From Chloranthus sessilifolius (Eukaryota > Streptophyta > Magnoliopsida > Chloranthales > Chloranthaceae): 64,000 bases of DNA. The notes under the pieces are model-generated. The model saw nothing but the letters and a program-made list of their open reading frames with translations, searched no databases and was not told the origin of the DNA. The stretch is from assembly GCA_021018995.1 (NCBI GenBank), contig CM037588.1:146835725-146899724 (forward strand). The letters run 5' to 3'. Position numbers and translations under genes: made by a program. Positions 23,801-34,369 of this stretch are shown piece after piece; positions within the stretch are counted from its first letter, which is position 1, and the number at the start of each line of letters is the position of its first letter.

Positions 23801-26800
23801 ATATATATACTCACATTATTTGTGATGTCACACACATAATTATCCGAAATCACACACATAACACACACACACCATTCTTCTCTTAGTGATCACATCTACT
23901 AATTTCATATGTTCAAAAGTTATGAATGAAATCATGCTATTACAAAATTAAAAGTCGGAAAGCACATATATTCTAATCACATCACTACATACATGCTAGC
24001 TGAAATTAAATATACATGTTAAAGAGTTTTCCCTACCCTACATGAAGTCACAAAAGCTCAAACCTTTCCTTAGCTCTCACGAGTCCACACATATGATCAA
24101 CCCACTAAACCTACATTCACTAAGTCCAAACTTCTCATAAGAATGCTTAAAAGAATCTAAGGCGCACATCCCTAAGGAATTTGGAACAAAAGAACAAATA
24201 GATATACTCTGTTCCTCTTGCGAGCGAGCTTTGAGGCTCGGGCGCGCGAGCACAAACAGGTTCATTTCTCGCGCGACCGATCTAACATTCAGTTATCTGG
24301 AGAGTCTCATGCGAGGCCTCGCGCGAGCGAGTCATATTTCACTTAAGTCCTCGCGCTAGTGAGACATAGAGCCCCACGAGCTTATTTTTACCATTACTTC
24401 TACCTTCTAAAGGTTTATCGCGCGAGCTCGCTCTGAAGTTCGTGCGCGCGAGAACCAGAAATGTTTCAGATCCGAGTTTCTTCTCAACCCGATCTTCATC
24501 AAATCTCTTTCACACTTCTCTTACATCATAATGAACATTAAATAACTCATTTTAAACACATTGAGCATCGATATCTTACTTTTAATCAGACGATTCCCTC
24601 ATAGATCAGATTGCCTTCTTTCTTGCAAACAAATGGGTTTCCAAACCCTTTCGATCTTTTCAAGCTTTATAATCACCATGATATCAACACAATTGTTATG
24701 CGATCATCCACACGCTTTTTCCCACACTCACCAAGATTTAGCGGCTATCAAAACACACAAATCTCTTCACACGGAAAGGTAGGTTTTCCAAACCCCAAAC
24801 AGCCTCAAATCACGTTCCGCAACTCACCAATCATCGCAACGACCACGTTCTCTTCCTCACTCAAGCTCACTAATTTTGTTTTTCACGAGATCCCCAAGCT
24901 TCAGAGCACACGAATTCAACGAGTTCCTCTCTTTCTTCCTCTCCTCCTCTCTCACCTCTTGCAGAACAAAATCACACAAAGCCAAAGTGGCTTGCGTGAG
25001 ATGCCTCCTCCCCCCTATTTATCTAAGTTTTGGCTTCCTTGTGAAGCGCATACACACAATGTGTACGTTATCTTATCCACTTAAGATGTTTGGCTCCGGT
25101 GTGAAGCACATATACATTTCACTTATACGTTCTATTTCTTATCCAAGGACTTAGGTTTGGTGTTAAGCCGATACACCGTACCTCGGTATAAGCCATCACA
25201 TCAATAGGACACTTATCATATTTTAAATCTCTTATTTCTTATCCACAATTAAACTATTTGAACTCGCACACTAATATTTTATTATTTTATCCTATTCGGC
25301 ATGCCACTCGTCAGGTACGCATATCGAGTTTGGGATGTTACAGTGAAAATTATAATAATTTGACAAAGTAGTGAACGGTTTAAGTATATGAAAGTCAGGT
25401 TGTAAAGGAAGAATCTTAGGTTAAAATGAAGGTATCCATAAATATAAGGCTATGATAATGACGAGGATGAATTTTTTTTTCATATCTATAAGATCGGACA
25501 ATTTTTTTCATATCTATAAGATCGGTTTCAATGTTCATGAAACCAGGCACTACAAAAAATAAGACTATTTCCTATAGCTACCAAAAATTGCCGCTATTAT
25601 TCTTGTCGCTACCAAAAATTGCCTTAACAGCAAGTGGCGCTAAAACTCCGTATTTTTGTAGTGATGATCATCAACTTTTATGCTGTGTCATGGGTTTATT
25701 TAATCACCTAAGTGTTTCAACTAAGGTGTCAATGCAGGTATTAGTATCGGGTATCAATCCATGGAGGACAAATACGTATCGGTCGATACTGATACGTACT
25801 GCTACTTTAAAAAAAAAAAGAAAAGAAAAAGGAAACAAGTATCAGTCGAAACCGATACAAAACAGGTACCGATACTGATACCTGTTCCATATCGACCGAT
25901 ACCTGATACAGGCTTGTATTAGCCGATACCGATATCGATACTGGGGACCGATCCCGATAATATATCGAGATTGATACATATCGATTGGCTAAAAAATCGA
26001 TACGTATCAGCATCGACCAATACTTATTAGCTTCGTTTCAACTATCAAACCATCGTTAATGCATCCCTCAACCCAAAAACCAAGCCTATTAGAGGATTAA
26101 AGCCATATGATGCAATGCACTTTAACGTCCACTGTTAAAACATATAAAAGGAAAATTGCAAACCGCAGGCCAGTTTTGTGCAGTAAAAGCACAGGTGGCT
26201 GATGTGGTATGGCATGACTGGCTGCCACGACCTGTATTGCTTAGACCCCACTGCACTTGCAGTCAATTGCATTATGATACATCATCTGCCTATATTTTAT
26301 CTGCACAAAACCTGCCTGCCATATAACACTCCCCAGTATAAAAAGTCGGTTCCTTTTAGAATGTGTCGATCGGGTGGTTCACTTCAGTTGAACATATAAG
26401 CTACTATTTTTCGGATTGCTCAAAAACCCAATGCCTGTTGGTTCGACGTTAGGGCATGCGTGTCTCTTTTGGTTGGTAAAAGAGAGTGAGGCTCTTTAAC
26501 AGTAGGTCCTTACTATTATCACTGACATAAATAGATGGCTGTGCTGATAAGTAACTTTTGGTGAGGAATTTTTTATTGGATGCTGGTAAATTGAGGTTGA
26601 CTTTCACCTAGTTCCAGGGGCCCTGATATCTATGCAAGTGAATTTTTGATTGAATGCTTTCACCAAAAGAGGTTTGTAAGCACCACTATCTGTTCATGTT
26701 GATGAGGGCCCATAAATCTATGAAACAAAAATTGCTGTTATTTTTTGTTGAAGTGGGGGTGACTATGCACCCGGGTGTAGAGAGATCTCTACTCATACTG

Positions 26801-28973
26801 TCAGTTGGTATATCGTGTGGGGTACATCACTGGCGTCCATCACGACAATCGGGTTCCATGACAATTTAGTTGTGGTCGGTCAGGTCCCATAAAAAAAAAA
26901 AAAAATTTTTTTATGACTTTTTTACTGTTTAAAATGTAATTAAAGTAAGAAAAATCAATGCACCAAAGTTTTGGGACGTTATGTTATTTTGACCTATCAA
27001 ACGCAGGGTAAAAAATTAAAAATAAAAAAATAATTTTTTTAAAAATCATATATCTCATGGCTGATTATGCCACGTGGCATGTGAAATGCGAACGGGTGCA
27101 CAAGTCATGCATCCTGGGCACATACTCCCCTTTGGCTTTAAGAAATAGGGTAAATGAATTATGTGATTATTGCAGGGTAAGTTGCAGAGCGGAAAGGATA
27201 TCGCAGTGAAAAGACTTTCGAGTGGCTCAGTACAAGGAATGGTGGAGTTTGTAAATGAGGTTATTTTGATTTCCAAACTTCAACACAGGAATCTAGTTAG
27301 ACTATTGGGTTATTGTATTCAAGGAGAGGAAAAGATGTTGCTTTATGAATTCATGCCAAATGGAAGCTTAGACGCCTTTCTCTTCCGTAAGATCTATTAA
27401 AATTTTTCCTCATATTTAATTAGTTATTTTCTATTTGGATATTATGATATCAGATAGGCTGATCATGAACTTTCATGCTATATATTGTGCCAGTATTTTA
27501 TGACGAAATTAATAGAATATATAATACTTTATAGTACAATTGTACTAATTTATCGATCGTTTTGATACTGTGGTAAGATCCGATCAAACGATCATTGCTT
27601 GACTGGAATCAACGCTTTTACATCATTGAGGGAATTGCTCGAGGGCTTCTTTATCTTCATCGGGATTCTCGATTGAGAATTATCCATCGAGATCTAAAAG
27701 CCAGCAACATTTTGCTGGACCGAGAAATGAACCCTAAAATCTCAGACTTTGGCATGGCAAAAATATTTGGGGGAAATCAAAATCAAGCAAATACTGTGAG
27801 AGTTGTTGGGACATAGTAAGTACTTCAATTATATATACATAAATTTTTTTGTGCATGGACCAAATTACATCTAATGTAGGCTGTGCATGTATGTGGGCTT
27901 TATATGGATTACTCATTTTACTAGATTTTTCATTTCGATCTGTTAATTATCATTTTCGTTTTTTGCTCAATAATTATAATTTGAGATATTAAGCTACTCT
28001 CTGAATATTTAGTTTTTGGTGAATGATGAATTACAGTGGCTATATGGCTCCCGAATATGCTATGGAAGGGTTGTTCTCCGTGAAATCAGATGTCTTTAGC
28101 TTTGGAGTTTTGCTACTTGAGATTGTGAGTGGCAAAAGGAACAGTAGTTTTCACCACCCGGAGCAACCTCTGAACCTTTTAGGATATGTAAGTGTCCATA
28201 ATTAGAATTCCTTCTATTCCCTTAGGTGTGTAACAGGGATTTAAAGAATGATATAAATCGGCATATCGACCAGGTCCCAGGTCGATAAATGCCAATTATT
28301 TCGGACAGTTATCGGCCAAACTGGCCAAACATTTAAGCATCTTTTTTTATTTTTAACATCATAAAAGTAATTATTTTTTGTAAAAAGAGCATTTCCGGTA
28401 TTTTGTCCAATTCATATCCAATACATATATATCAACCGATATGACGTGATATGAGCCAAGAGGGCCAATATTTGACTTATTTGACCTGATATTTGACTTC
28501 GTACCAAATCAGGAGTGTATATCGTATCAGATGCCTAACCCGATACATATCAGGTTATAGATGCATCAGATATGGCCGATATTTAAAACCATGGTGTGTA
28601 ACTATAACATGCCTTCAATAGTTATTGTGGAATCATAATATAGATGGTTTATTGCAAACTATTTCAGGCCTGGAAACTATGGAGTGAAGGTAAAATGATG
28701 GAGCTGATCGATCCATCTCTAGATAATTCATGTTCGGCTTCGGAAGTGTCGCGGTGCATTCAAGTGGGGCTTTTGTGTGTACAAGATAGCACAACTGATA
28801 GGCCCACCATGAATTCTGTAGTATTCATGTTGGGAAATGAAGGTGCTAGGATCTCTATGCCTAGACAACCCGCCTTTTCGAGGGGAAGAACACCGACGGA
28901 GAGCGATTTATATGTCATCTCTGAAATTTGCTCAGTAAATGATCTAACAATTTCTACAGTATCAGGAAGATAA
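17082..28973 (+). CDS. G-type lectin S-receptor-like serine/threonine kinase
   Basis: Seven exons can be read: 17082-18375, 19865-19972, 22182-22399, 27176-27386, 27578-27815, 28037-28187 and 28668-28973 (stop included). All introns are GT-AG with matching phases, giving 841 codons without a break. Order: signal peptide (about 1-27), mannose-binding B-lectin domain (about 30-150, with WVANREHPV), S-locus glycoprotein domain, EGF-like [17 protein letters not shown] domain ([21 protein letters not shown]), a 20-residue membrane span in exon 2, and the kinase: GEGGFGPVY loop ending at 540, Lys552 in IAVK, HRD 647-649, DFG 667-669, APEYAMEG, and a C-terminal tail ending TISTVSGR. All catalytic residues are present. 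The seven-exon layout is typical of this family of plasma-membrane receptor kinases, which act in self-incompatibility, defence and development; the ligand is unknown. Start is ATG 17082, as the upstream frame opens with TTG. Intron 3 (4.8 kb) is swollen by a solo LTR. Confidence 0.93.
18597..18900. repeat. Intronic MITE candidate with TCTAATTAGATTAGATTAA ends
   Basis: Left tctaattagattagattaa and right ttaatctaatctaattaaa are inverted repeats about 300 bp apart. Inside, ggtccaactggttgaacagatctgcag and ctgcatatctggttgaac form a second, weaker inverted pair. The target duplication is not clear. It lies in intron 1 of the kinase gene. Confidence 0.5.
18903..18991. repeat. Short intronic hairpin element
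   Basis: ctttatttgcag(c)ccacaaaactt and, inverted, gttttatttgcaactcacaaaactt enclose a ~35-bp loop. This is a fold-back structure typical of small MITEs; the class is unknown. Confidence 0.5.
20791..20848. repeat. (AT)n microsatellite
   Basis: An uninterrupted AT dinucleotide run of about 29 units. Confidence 0.97.
21295..21480. repeat. Self-complementary cluster of aattatcg(t/g)ccgata units
   Basis: Repeated and inverted units (attatcggacgac, attatcgatcgataat, ttatcgtccgatacggg, cccgtatcggacaat) make this subterminal part able to fold on itself. It belongs to the fold-back element at 20378-21565. Confidence 0.75.
21584..21770 (-). repeat. Possible 3' end of a truncated LINE
   Basis: On the minus strand the sequence runs ...ttgtatttgtttaatgaaattcaactttatcattaaaaaa, which looks like the A-tailed 3' end of a plant L1-type LINE inserted antisense. 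No reverse transcriptase is visible and the target duplication was not found, so this is tentative. Confidence 0.3.
22728..25342 (-). mobile_element. Chromovirus-type solo LTR in kinase intron 3, antisense
   Basis: On the minus strand it starts TGTAACATCCCAAACTCGAT and ends GAAAATCGGGTTGTCACA. Flanks gtgca (22723-22727) and gtgaa (25343-25347) match 4/5. It shares with the other two solo LTRs the gacgtatagtc block (23220), the ggatatc/ccgtgtcgg repeats (23630-23700) and the cgccgtgtaa block, but is a distinct subfamily. Length 2615 bp, no coding remnant. It has a TATA-like ataaatagg near 25020 (minus strand) and an array of CGCGCGAG motifs. Confidence 0.8.
24215..24475. repeat. CTCGCGCGAG palindrome array in solo LTR
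   Basis: At least six cgcgcgag / ctcgcgcg cores with variants (gcgagcgagc, ctcgcgctag, gcgcgcgag) occur in 260 bp of otherwise A/T-rich LTR. The position, 870-1130 bp from the LTR 5' end, corresponds to the ATCGATCGAT and TCGATTAATCGA arrays of the related LTRs. Confidence 0.8.
25468..25526 (+). repeat. Short tandem duplication
   Basis: tttttttcatatctataaga followed by tcgg occurs twice in a row with a 5-bp spacer; it lies in intron 3 near a CACTA MITE. Confidence 0.8.
25548..25663. mobile_element. CACTA-type MITE, copy 2
   Basis: Ends CACTACAAAAAATAAG and, inverted, CACTACAAAAATACGG. Flanks agg / atg, so the 3-bp duplication is imperfect. The interior has the same ccgctatt...cttgtcgctaccaaaaattgcc unit as copies 1 and 3. 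Length 116 bp, in kinase intron 3. Confidence 0.85.
25724..26034. mobile_element. Fold-back element with 10-bp target duplication gtttcaacta
   Basis: A perfect direct repeat gtttcaacta flanks it (25714-25723, 26035-26044). The interior consists of gtatcgg/ccgatac units in both orientations around an A-rich centre. The very ends show only weak inverted similarity (ggtattagtatcgg / gctaataagtattgg). The duplication length suggests a Mutator-like transposase; this is inference. Confidence 0.7.
26045..27175 (+). other. Remainder of kinase intron 3
   Basis: No gene is seen. It has A/T homopolymers (about 26890-26910, 27000-27050) and no further recognisable transposon ends. It ends at the splice acceptor attattgcag before exon 4. 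Confidence 0.5.
28235..28592. mobile_element. Fold-back element in last kinase intron, TSD ggtgtgtaac
   Basis: A perfect 10-bp direct repeat ggtgtgtaac flanks it (28225-28234, 28593-28602). Ends are imperfect inverted repeats: left agggatttaaag...aaatcggcatatcg, right, inverted, atggttttaaatatcggccatatc. The interior is rich in gatatcgg/ccgatat units. Length 358 bp, in intron 6. Confidence 0.75.
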
Positions 28974-29059
28974 TTGTGCTAGTCTTCTTAAGTATATGCC
29001 ATGGAAAATGTCTGTTCTTTAATCTGTTAAGGTTGTATTATAAAGTGACATATAGATAC
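28974..29059 (+). other. Start of kinase 3' UTR
   Basis: Only 86 bp separate the kinase stop from the copia-like LTR. No AATAAA is visible here; the first lies inside the LTR at 29269-29274, so the kinase transcript may end within the retroelement. This is inference. Confidence 0.4.
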
Positions 29060-29325
29060 TGTTGGAGCTAATATATTAAGTATGGTGTGTGGTAGAGTTA
29101 TAGGTAATATATTAATCTCACATTGGTTAGAAATGAAAATAATGTCTTGTTTGTTTCTATATAAAGGGCCATCACATGTACCTTAATTATCTTGAACAGA
29201 ACAATGTAGTCCATTAGTCTATTGTGCACTCTTTGTCTCTTTCTTTGTCTTCTTCTCTTCTCTCTCTCTAATAAACTTTAAATGAGTATTTTTCCTTTTT
29301 AGTTTTTAGGTTATTTATGTCTACA
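29060..29325 (+). repeat. 5' LTR of copia-like element
   Basis: TG...CA boundaries; its start matches 30625-30649. It includes a ctatataaag promoter box, a ctcttctctctctc stretch and AATAAA at 29269. Confidence 0.7.
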
Positions 29326-29327
29326 TG

Positions 29328-29480
29328 CACTACAAAAAATAAAACTATTAGCAATAATTTTTTTAACAAAAAACTGCCGCTATTAATCTTGTCGCTACCA
29401 AAAACTGCCGCTATTAGTCCTATCGCTACCAAAAAATGCCTTATTAGCAAGTGCCGCTGAAACTCCTTATTTTTGTAGTA
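29328..29480. mobile_element. CACTA-type MITE, copy 3, inserted at the primer site
   Basis: It starts CACTACAAAAAATAAA and ends TTATTTTTGTAGTA (last base changed). Target duplication atg lies at 29325-29327 and 29481-29483. Removing one atg joins the LTR end tctaca directly to tggtatcagag. The ccgctattaatcttgtcgctacca unit is present twice. Length 153 bp. Confidence 0.88.
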
Positions 29481-30649
29481 ATGGTATCAGAGTGGGTTGA
29501 TCCTCTCATGGAAGCCATCTAATGTGATTCTGATTTGGGCTTCAGCTTCTCTTCACTTTATTATTCTAGATCTCTAAATTTGATGTCTGGGTACTATTCT
29601 TTTTTTATATCTGCTGCAACGATTAGAAATTTATATGTTTATTGACTGTTGGGGTGTGAGTTGGTCATTGATTTGTTGAATGAAGGGTTAAACCCCATTC
29701 TAAACATATAAAAAAAACGTTGCATAACGGCAGTTCTTTATCTCTTTTCTATTATTACATCTATTAAGGAAAGAATTAATAAAGTTATTGATATGATTTC
29801 TGCTATGGAGGACGGAGCTCTGCTGTGTGGGATAGTGACTTGTGCTCAAATATGTGTTTACATATTTCTGCATAATTTTGTGGAAATGTTTGATACACCT
29901 ATCAAAGATAATTTTAGGAATATTATTTTGGATGAGATGGTATTTGTGTGAAATCTTGAGATAGGTGCTGCCCGAGATCTGTAAAGATAATTGATGAAGA
30001 GATACTTGAAGATCCCTATTTTGGCTGAAGATATATGAAAAGATATTTTACCTGAGGTTTTCTGCTACAGGGATGAAGATTTGTGGATAGTTTGATGTAT
30101 GTTTCTTATGGGATATTGTTGCTTATGGAGATTGCATGATGGGTGTTGATGAAAATGTCAGTTTGAAGGTTGATAGTGTTAATGTTGCTACTAGTGCTAC
30201 TGTTGCCTCAAGATTTATGTTGAAGATTCGTGATATTGCTGCCTGAAAATATGTATTTATTGCCTCAAAATTCATGTTTACAACTCCCAACATACACTCA
30301 TGCGATTGGATGTTGCTCATTTATATGAGATATGTGTCTCTCCCCCTCCATTTATTTTATTTCCTAATTTATATTTGTACGTGTGTGATGTTGTGACAGA
30401 ATTTTTTGCACCTGAGGCCCCTTTTAGTATTTAACGATGTGGCTTTTGCTGCTACGCAACCTTTTATCAGCCTTATGGCCTTTGTCATTGTTGTGATATG
30501 TAGTCTTTTTTTATCGACCTTATGGTATTATATTTGATTTATTAATTTTAGGGGGAGATAGTTCAAAGTCGTTGTAATTGGCAACTTCAGCATCATTCTC
30601 ATTGATACTCAACTAGAGGGGGAGTGTTGGTGATAATATATTAAGTATG

Positions 30650-30990
30650 TATTGGTGTGCGCATTTTCTGGGTTCCTTTCGAACCTCGGGAATCAGTGGC
30701 CCAATTTTGTCCTAGGCGGACTCTGGCAATGCGGTGTTTTGAATGTTAGAAATAAAGAGAGATTTCTAGGAAGGTTCTTAGTTTGTTGCGATCGTCAGCT
30801 GCAGATATTTAACGACGCTGCAACACGCCAGTGATCACACTTTGGAGCGGGTATGAGTTACTTTTGTATTGAATCATCGGCCTGCCAATGTCAGCAACAC
30901 TGGCTCTTCCTGAAGTTTAGATAGTCTAGCTTTCTTATTATTGCTCTAATTTTGATTGGCTTGAGTTTCCTAGTTCTACTATGAGTCTAA
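30650..30990 (+). other. Unassigned segment next to truncated copia LTR
   Basis: Similarity to the copia LTR breaks at 30650. A 60-codon frame (30652-30834) has no recognisable domain. This may be the left edge of the repeat-rich unit that continues to 35504. Confidence 0.3.
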
Positions 30991-30999
30991 CTACAAGAA

Positions 31000-31640
31000 C
31001 CTATTGCGGTGAATTAATCTAATATTCTAGTATCCTAATCCTAGTATGAGTCTACTTGATATAAGTTTTCTAATACTATCAGGAATCTAATTACTTTTGA
31101 GCGTCCTACCTTTATTAGAATTCTACTATGATTAAGTGTCTTAATTCTACTTGTGATTTTAAAAAGTTTCCTGATGCTATTAGAAGTCTTATTGGATTTG
31201 GTATCCTAATCCTACTAGGAGTCTAATTAATTTAAATGTCTTCTACTTCTATTAGGAGTCTAATTAATTTAAATGTCTTAATCTTATTAGAAATTTAATT
31301 ATTATGAATATCCTAATCGTAATAGAGATCTAATTGATTAAGTCTCTCGATCCTATTAGGAGTCTAATTAATTCAAATGTTTGAATCCTATTAGAAATCT
31401 AATCAATTAGTTTCATAATCCTATTAGAAGTCTAATTAATTTAAATATTTTAATCTTATTAGAACTCTAATTAATTAGTTTCCTAATCCTATTAGAAGTC
31501 TAATTAGTATTAGTCCCCTAATTATACTAGGAATGTAGCTATTCTAATTTTAGTAAGACTGATTAGAATTGTATTAATTTGAATAAAACTCTAACTAAAT
31601 TAAAATGCCAATTCTATAGAGACTCTAATTTAAAATAAGC
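31000..31640 (+). repeat. Degenerate ~37-bp minisatellite
   Basis: Units close to cctaatcctattag(a/g)agtctaattaatttaaatgt recur with changes and small indels, roughly 15 times. No coding frame persists. Confidence 0.8.
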
Positions 31641-31670
31641 ATACTAGTTTTATTGAAATAAGATTAAACG

Positions 31671-31694
31671 AAAAAAAAAGGGGGGGGGGGGGGG
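31671..31694 (+). repeat. A9-G15 homopolymer junction
   Basis: Nine A are followed by fifteen uninterrupted G. It may be real or a sequencing artefact. Confidence 0.95.
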
Positions 31695-31779
31695 TGGCCC
31701 GTTATGTTAAGGAGGATTGGCCCCATTCCCGAGTACCCTCCGTAAGCTCCCTTGGGCAAATCGGGTGGCTGAGATTAAA

Positions 31780-32290
31780 ACAAATTGAAATTTGAATTAT
31801 AAGATGGTATTTTTTTAGATTTTTAAAGTCAATAATTTTTTATTATAATTATGAATTAAAATTTAAAACTAGAAATTAAGAACTAAACTGTGGATCGGGA
31901 TTTTAAAAATCTCAAATTGAGGAAGTAAGACTAAAATTTGAAATCTAAGGACTGAATTCGAGATTGAAATCAGAAAATCAAACTGTATGATTAAGGATTG
32001 ATTCTAGGAACTAAGAACTAGAACCAGAGATTAATAATAGGACTGGAGATTGAGATTTCAGAACAAAATTAAGGTTTAGGGTCGGGGATTAGGCAGTCTG
32101 ATTAAGGACTGGTCCCAGATTCTGAGAACTGGAATCAGGTATTAAAAATTACGGTATAAAAAAAGGGTGCTACGGTCTAAGACTAAAAATTTAATGCTAA
32201 TAGTTGAAATAGAAAAATCTAAATCTAAGAATTAAAAACTAGGATAAAAAATTTAAAGCTAAAAGAAAAATTTTACCTAAGGTTGGGGCT
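31780..32290 (+). repeat. Degenerate purine-rich low-complexity region
   Basis: Variants of (a)gattaagaacta(g)a, aattgaaatttgaa and ggactgagattgag repeat without a fixed period. No gene is seen. Confidence 0.6.
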
Positions 32291-32389
32291 GCAGAGAGGA
32301 ATCTCAAAATCCAAAGCATGGAGACGAAGAACTCGAAACTCGAATCTCAAGTTGTGGGGGGAAGAAAAAAGAGAAGTCTGTTTATAAGT

Positions 32390-32924
32390 AATTTTCTAAT
32401 TACGCGCCCCTGTGTGGTGCACCTAATTTTCAATTACATGCCCGATTTTGGGTGTTTAATTGAATTGCACGCCGGTTAACTGGCGCTTATTCGCTTTGAG
32501 TCGGTCAACGACTCAATGAGCGACCAGCTAACTGGCTCAGCCGAGTTTCCAAGTTATAATCACGTTAGAATTAATTGCGCGCTTACTTTAGAGTGCGCAA
32601 TCTGATTAAGCGCATTAGATCTGATGCTTATTCGTGGAGTTTTAGCGGTCAAGGACGGGGAGACTAGGTCGGCGACAGACTAATTGTGCGTCGCTGATAT
32701 GGCATATAATCCGATCACGCGTGCCATGTGGAGCGCGTAATCGAGTCTCGAAGCAGTCTGAAGAAATGAGGTTTCGTCTGAAAAGGGACTGATTGCGCGT
32801 TTGTGAGTTGATGTGCAATTGAACTGCGCGCGTGATTTTAGGCGTGTAATTCAGGGTTGTCCGGGTCCGGGTCGGGTCTAAAATGCCAGACTGTTGTTTC
32901 AATCGGCATTTCCACTATATAATA
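32390..32924 (+). promoter_or_regulatory. GCGC/ATTA motif cluster ending in a TATA box (copy 1)
   Basis: Motifs such as attacgcgcc, attgcgcgc, gcgcgtgatt, gcgcgtaat and attgcacgcc occur in both orientations about every 30-50 bp and stop just before ctatataata (32915-32924). The same arrangement recurs at 50190-50538 and 52535-52922 in the same unit. It may be an LTR U3 or a transposon subterminal promoter. Confidence 0.55.
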
Positions 32925-32956
32925 TTGTTTCAGTATATAATCTACCTACGTTAGGA

Positions 32957-33127
32957 ATCTTAGCCATAGAGCTATTGTTTTAGCCTGTGTTCAGCCATGT
33001 GCTATTGTTTCAGTGCATGGTCCCCATGTTAGGGTTAGGGGGTCTGAGCCACAGAGTTATTGTTTCAGCCCGTGTTCTATCATGTACTATTGTTTCAGTG
33101 CATGGTCCCCACATTAGGGTTGTGAAA
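32957..33127 (+). repeat. 85-bp tandem repeat, two copies
   Basis: ctattgtttcagtgcatgg followed by tcccca at 33002 recurs at 33087, with the tgtttcagcc(c/t)gtgtt block repeated in between. Confidence 0.8.
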
Positions 33128-33429
33128 CTTTCAGGGAAGGTAAGTCCTTTTCGAAGAGTCACGGGTAAGGTCAAAGGTTGATCGAATAAATTTGTATATT
33201 TCGAGAGGAAAAAATGGGTGAGTCTACAAATGCCCCTCTTCGGCGAGCTCTTGCAAAGTAAGAACGCATCGAAGAAGTAGACACCCCTCATTCGAGGTGT
33301 CTTCTCGTTTCTCTTGGGAAATCACAAATGTGAACTGGGGATGCTGACATGACATACTTGACTTTCTTATATATCAACATAAGCTAAAATGGAGCATTCG
33401 GGGGCCCAGTGGTAGCTGTCGAAAGGTGA

Positions 33430-33665
33430 ATTCTATGCTGTGAATGCGGGAGGACCTCCCATCACGTATCGCGACCTACTGTCATAGACAGTCGACGGAA
33501 AAAGTCAGTGTATCCTAATCCGTGGGTGCAAGGGGCATCCCGTCGTATTACGTGACCTACTACGAATGACAGTCAAATGAAAAAGAGAATCACCATATCC
33601 TAATCTGTGGGTGCAAGGGGCATCCCGCCGCATGTCACGACCTGCTGTAAGGGCAGTCAAAAAGA
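33430..33665 (+). repeat. 85-bp tandem repeat, ~2.7 copies
   Basis: tatcctaatc(c/t)gtgggtgc at 33511 recurs at 33596, each followed by aaggggcatcccg and a cgacct(a/g)ct block. A partial first copy begins near 33450. Confidence 0.8.
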
Positions 33666-34369
33666 GGGATATGACACAGTCGAGGTACCGAGGGTGTCAT
33701 ACAAATGTCCATAAATGAGGTCCAGGGATCAATAATAAGATACAAGATCATGTAATGTCAAAAGCTTTCGCAATTCATGTTAGACTCGGCACATCATTGC
33801 TCACACCAATGAGTGTCAGGCGTTCCTTTTCCAATATGTATTTGTAAGTTCTTAAATTAAATATACTCGTTGTTATATTTTCCAAGGGGAATGGCTGGTT
33901 TGGGTAAGTGGTGAATGAGATGAATTTTGGTAGGTAAGAGGTCTCTTTATTTATTATTATTTTAGTTTCTTAAAAAAAAAAAAAAATTATTGGTTTTTTT
34001 GTTTATTATTTGTTTTTTGGAAGTAAGGGGTTTTGAAAATTTGAGAATTTTAAGTTAAGATCAATTCGATGGTAAAACTGTGGAAATTTGGCTTCCAAGA
34101 TATCGCTGAGTAGATCCACCGGTATGATATTTGTGGACCCGACCGTTCATGTGGTTGTTAAGACAACACTTGACATGCCGGATACTCTGTCTAACCTTCT
34201 TGACGAATACTGATGATTGTCTCTTATGGAAGGACTAGAGCGATTTGCGAGTCGAGAGATGGGTTTTGAAAATATTTTGACTTAATCATTGCTAACTATA
34301 TTATAGAAGCAATATCGAGTAAAAGGGAGGGTGGTACTTACCTGAAGTGGTGATGCTTACTTGCTTAGT

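Larger units (their letters stand above)
29060..30649 (+). mobile_element. Ty1/copia-like non-autonomous retroelement, 3' LTR truncated
   Basis: The 5' LTR (29060-29325, TGTTGGAGCTAATATATT...TCTACA) is followed by a primer site tggtatcagag(t)gg (methionine initiator tRNA type, 29482-29495), separated from the LTR by an inserted MITE. The 1.1-kb interior has no reverse transcriptase, integrase or gag motif, so I call it non-autonomous. A polypurine tract ctagagggggag (30613-30624) leads into the first 25 bp of the 3' LTR (30625-30649, tgttggtgataatatattaag), after which similarity stops. The LTR has a TATA box ctatataaag near 29157. Confidence 0.7.

Noticed and set aside
33025-33045. Telomere-like gttagggttagggg
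   Set aside because: Only one and a half units, within an 85-bp tandem repeat; not an interstitial telomere tract.
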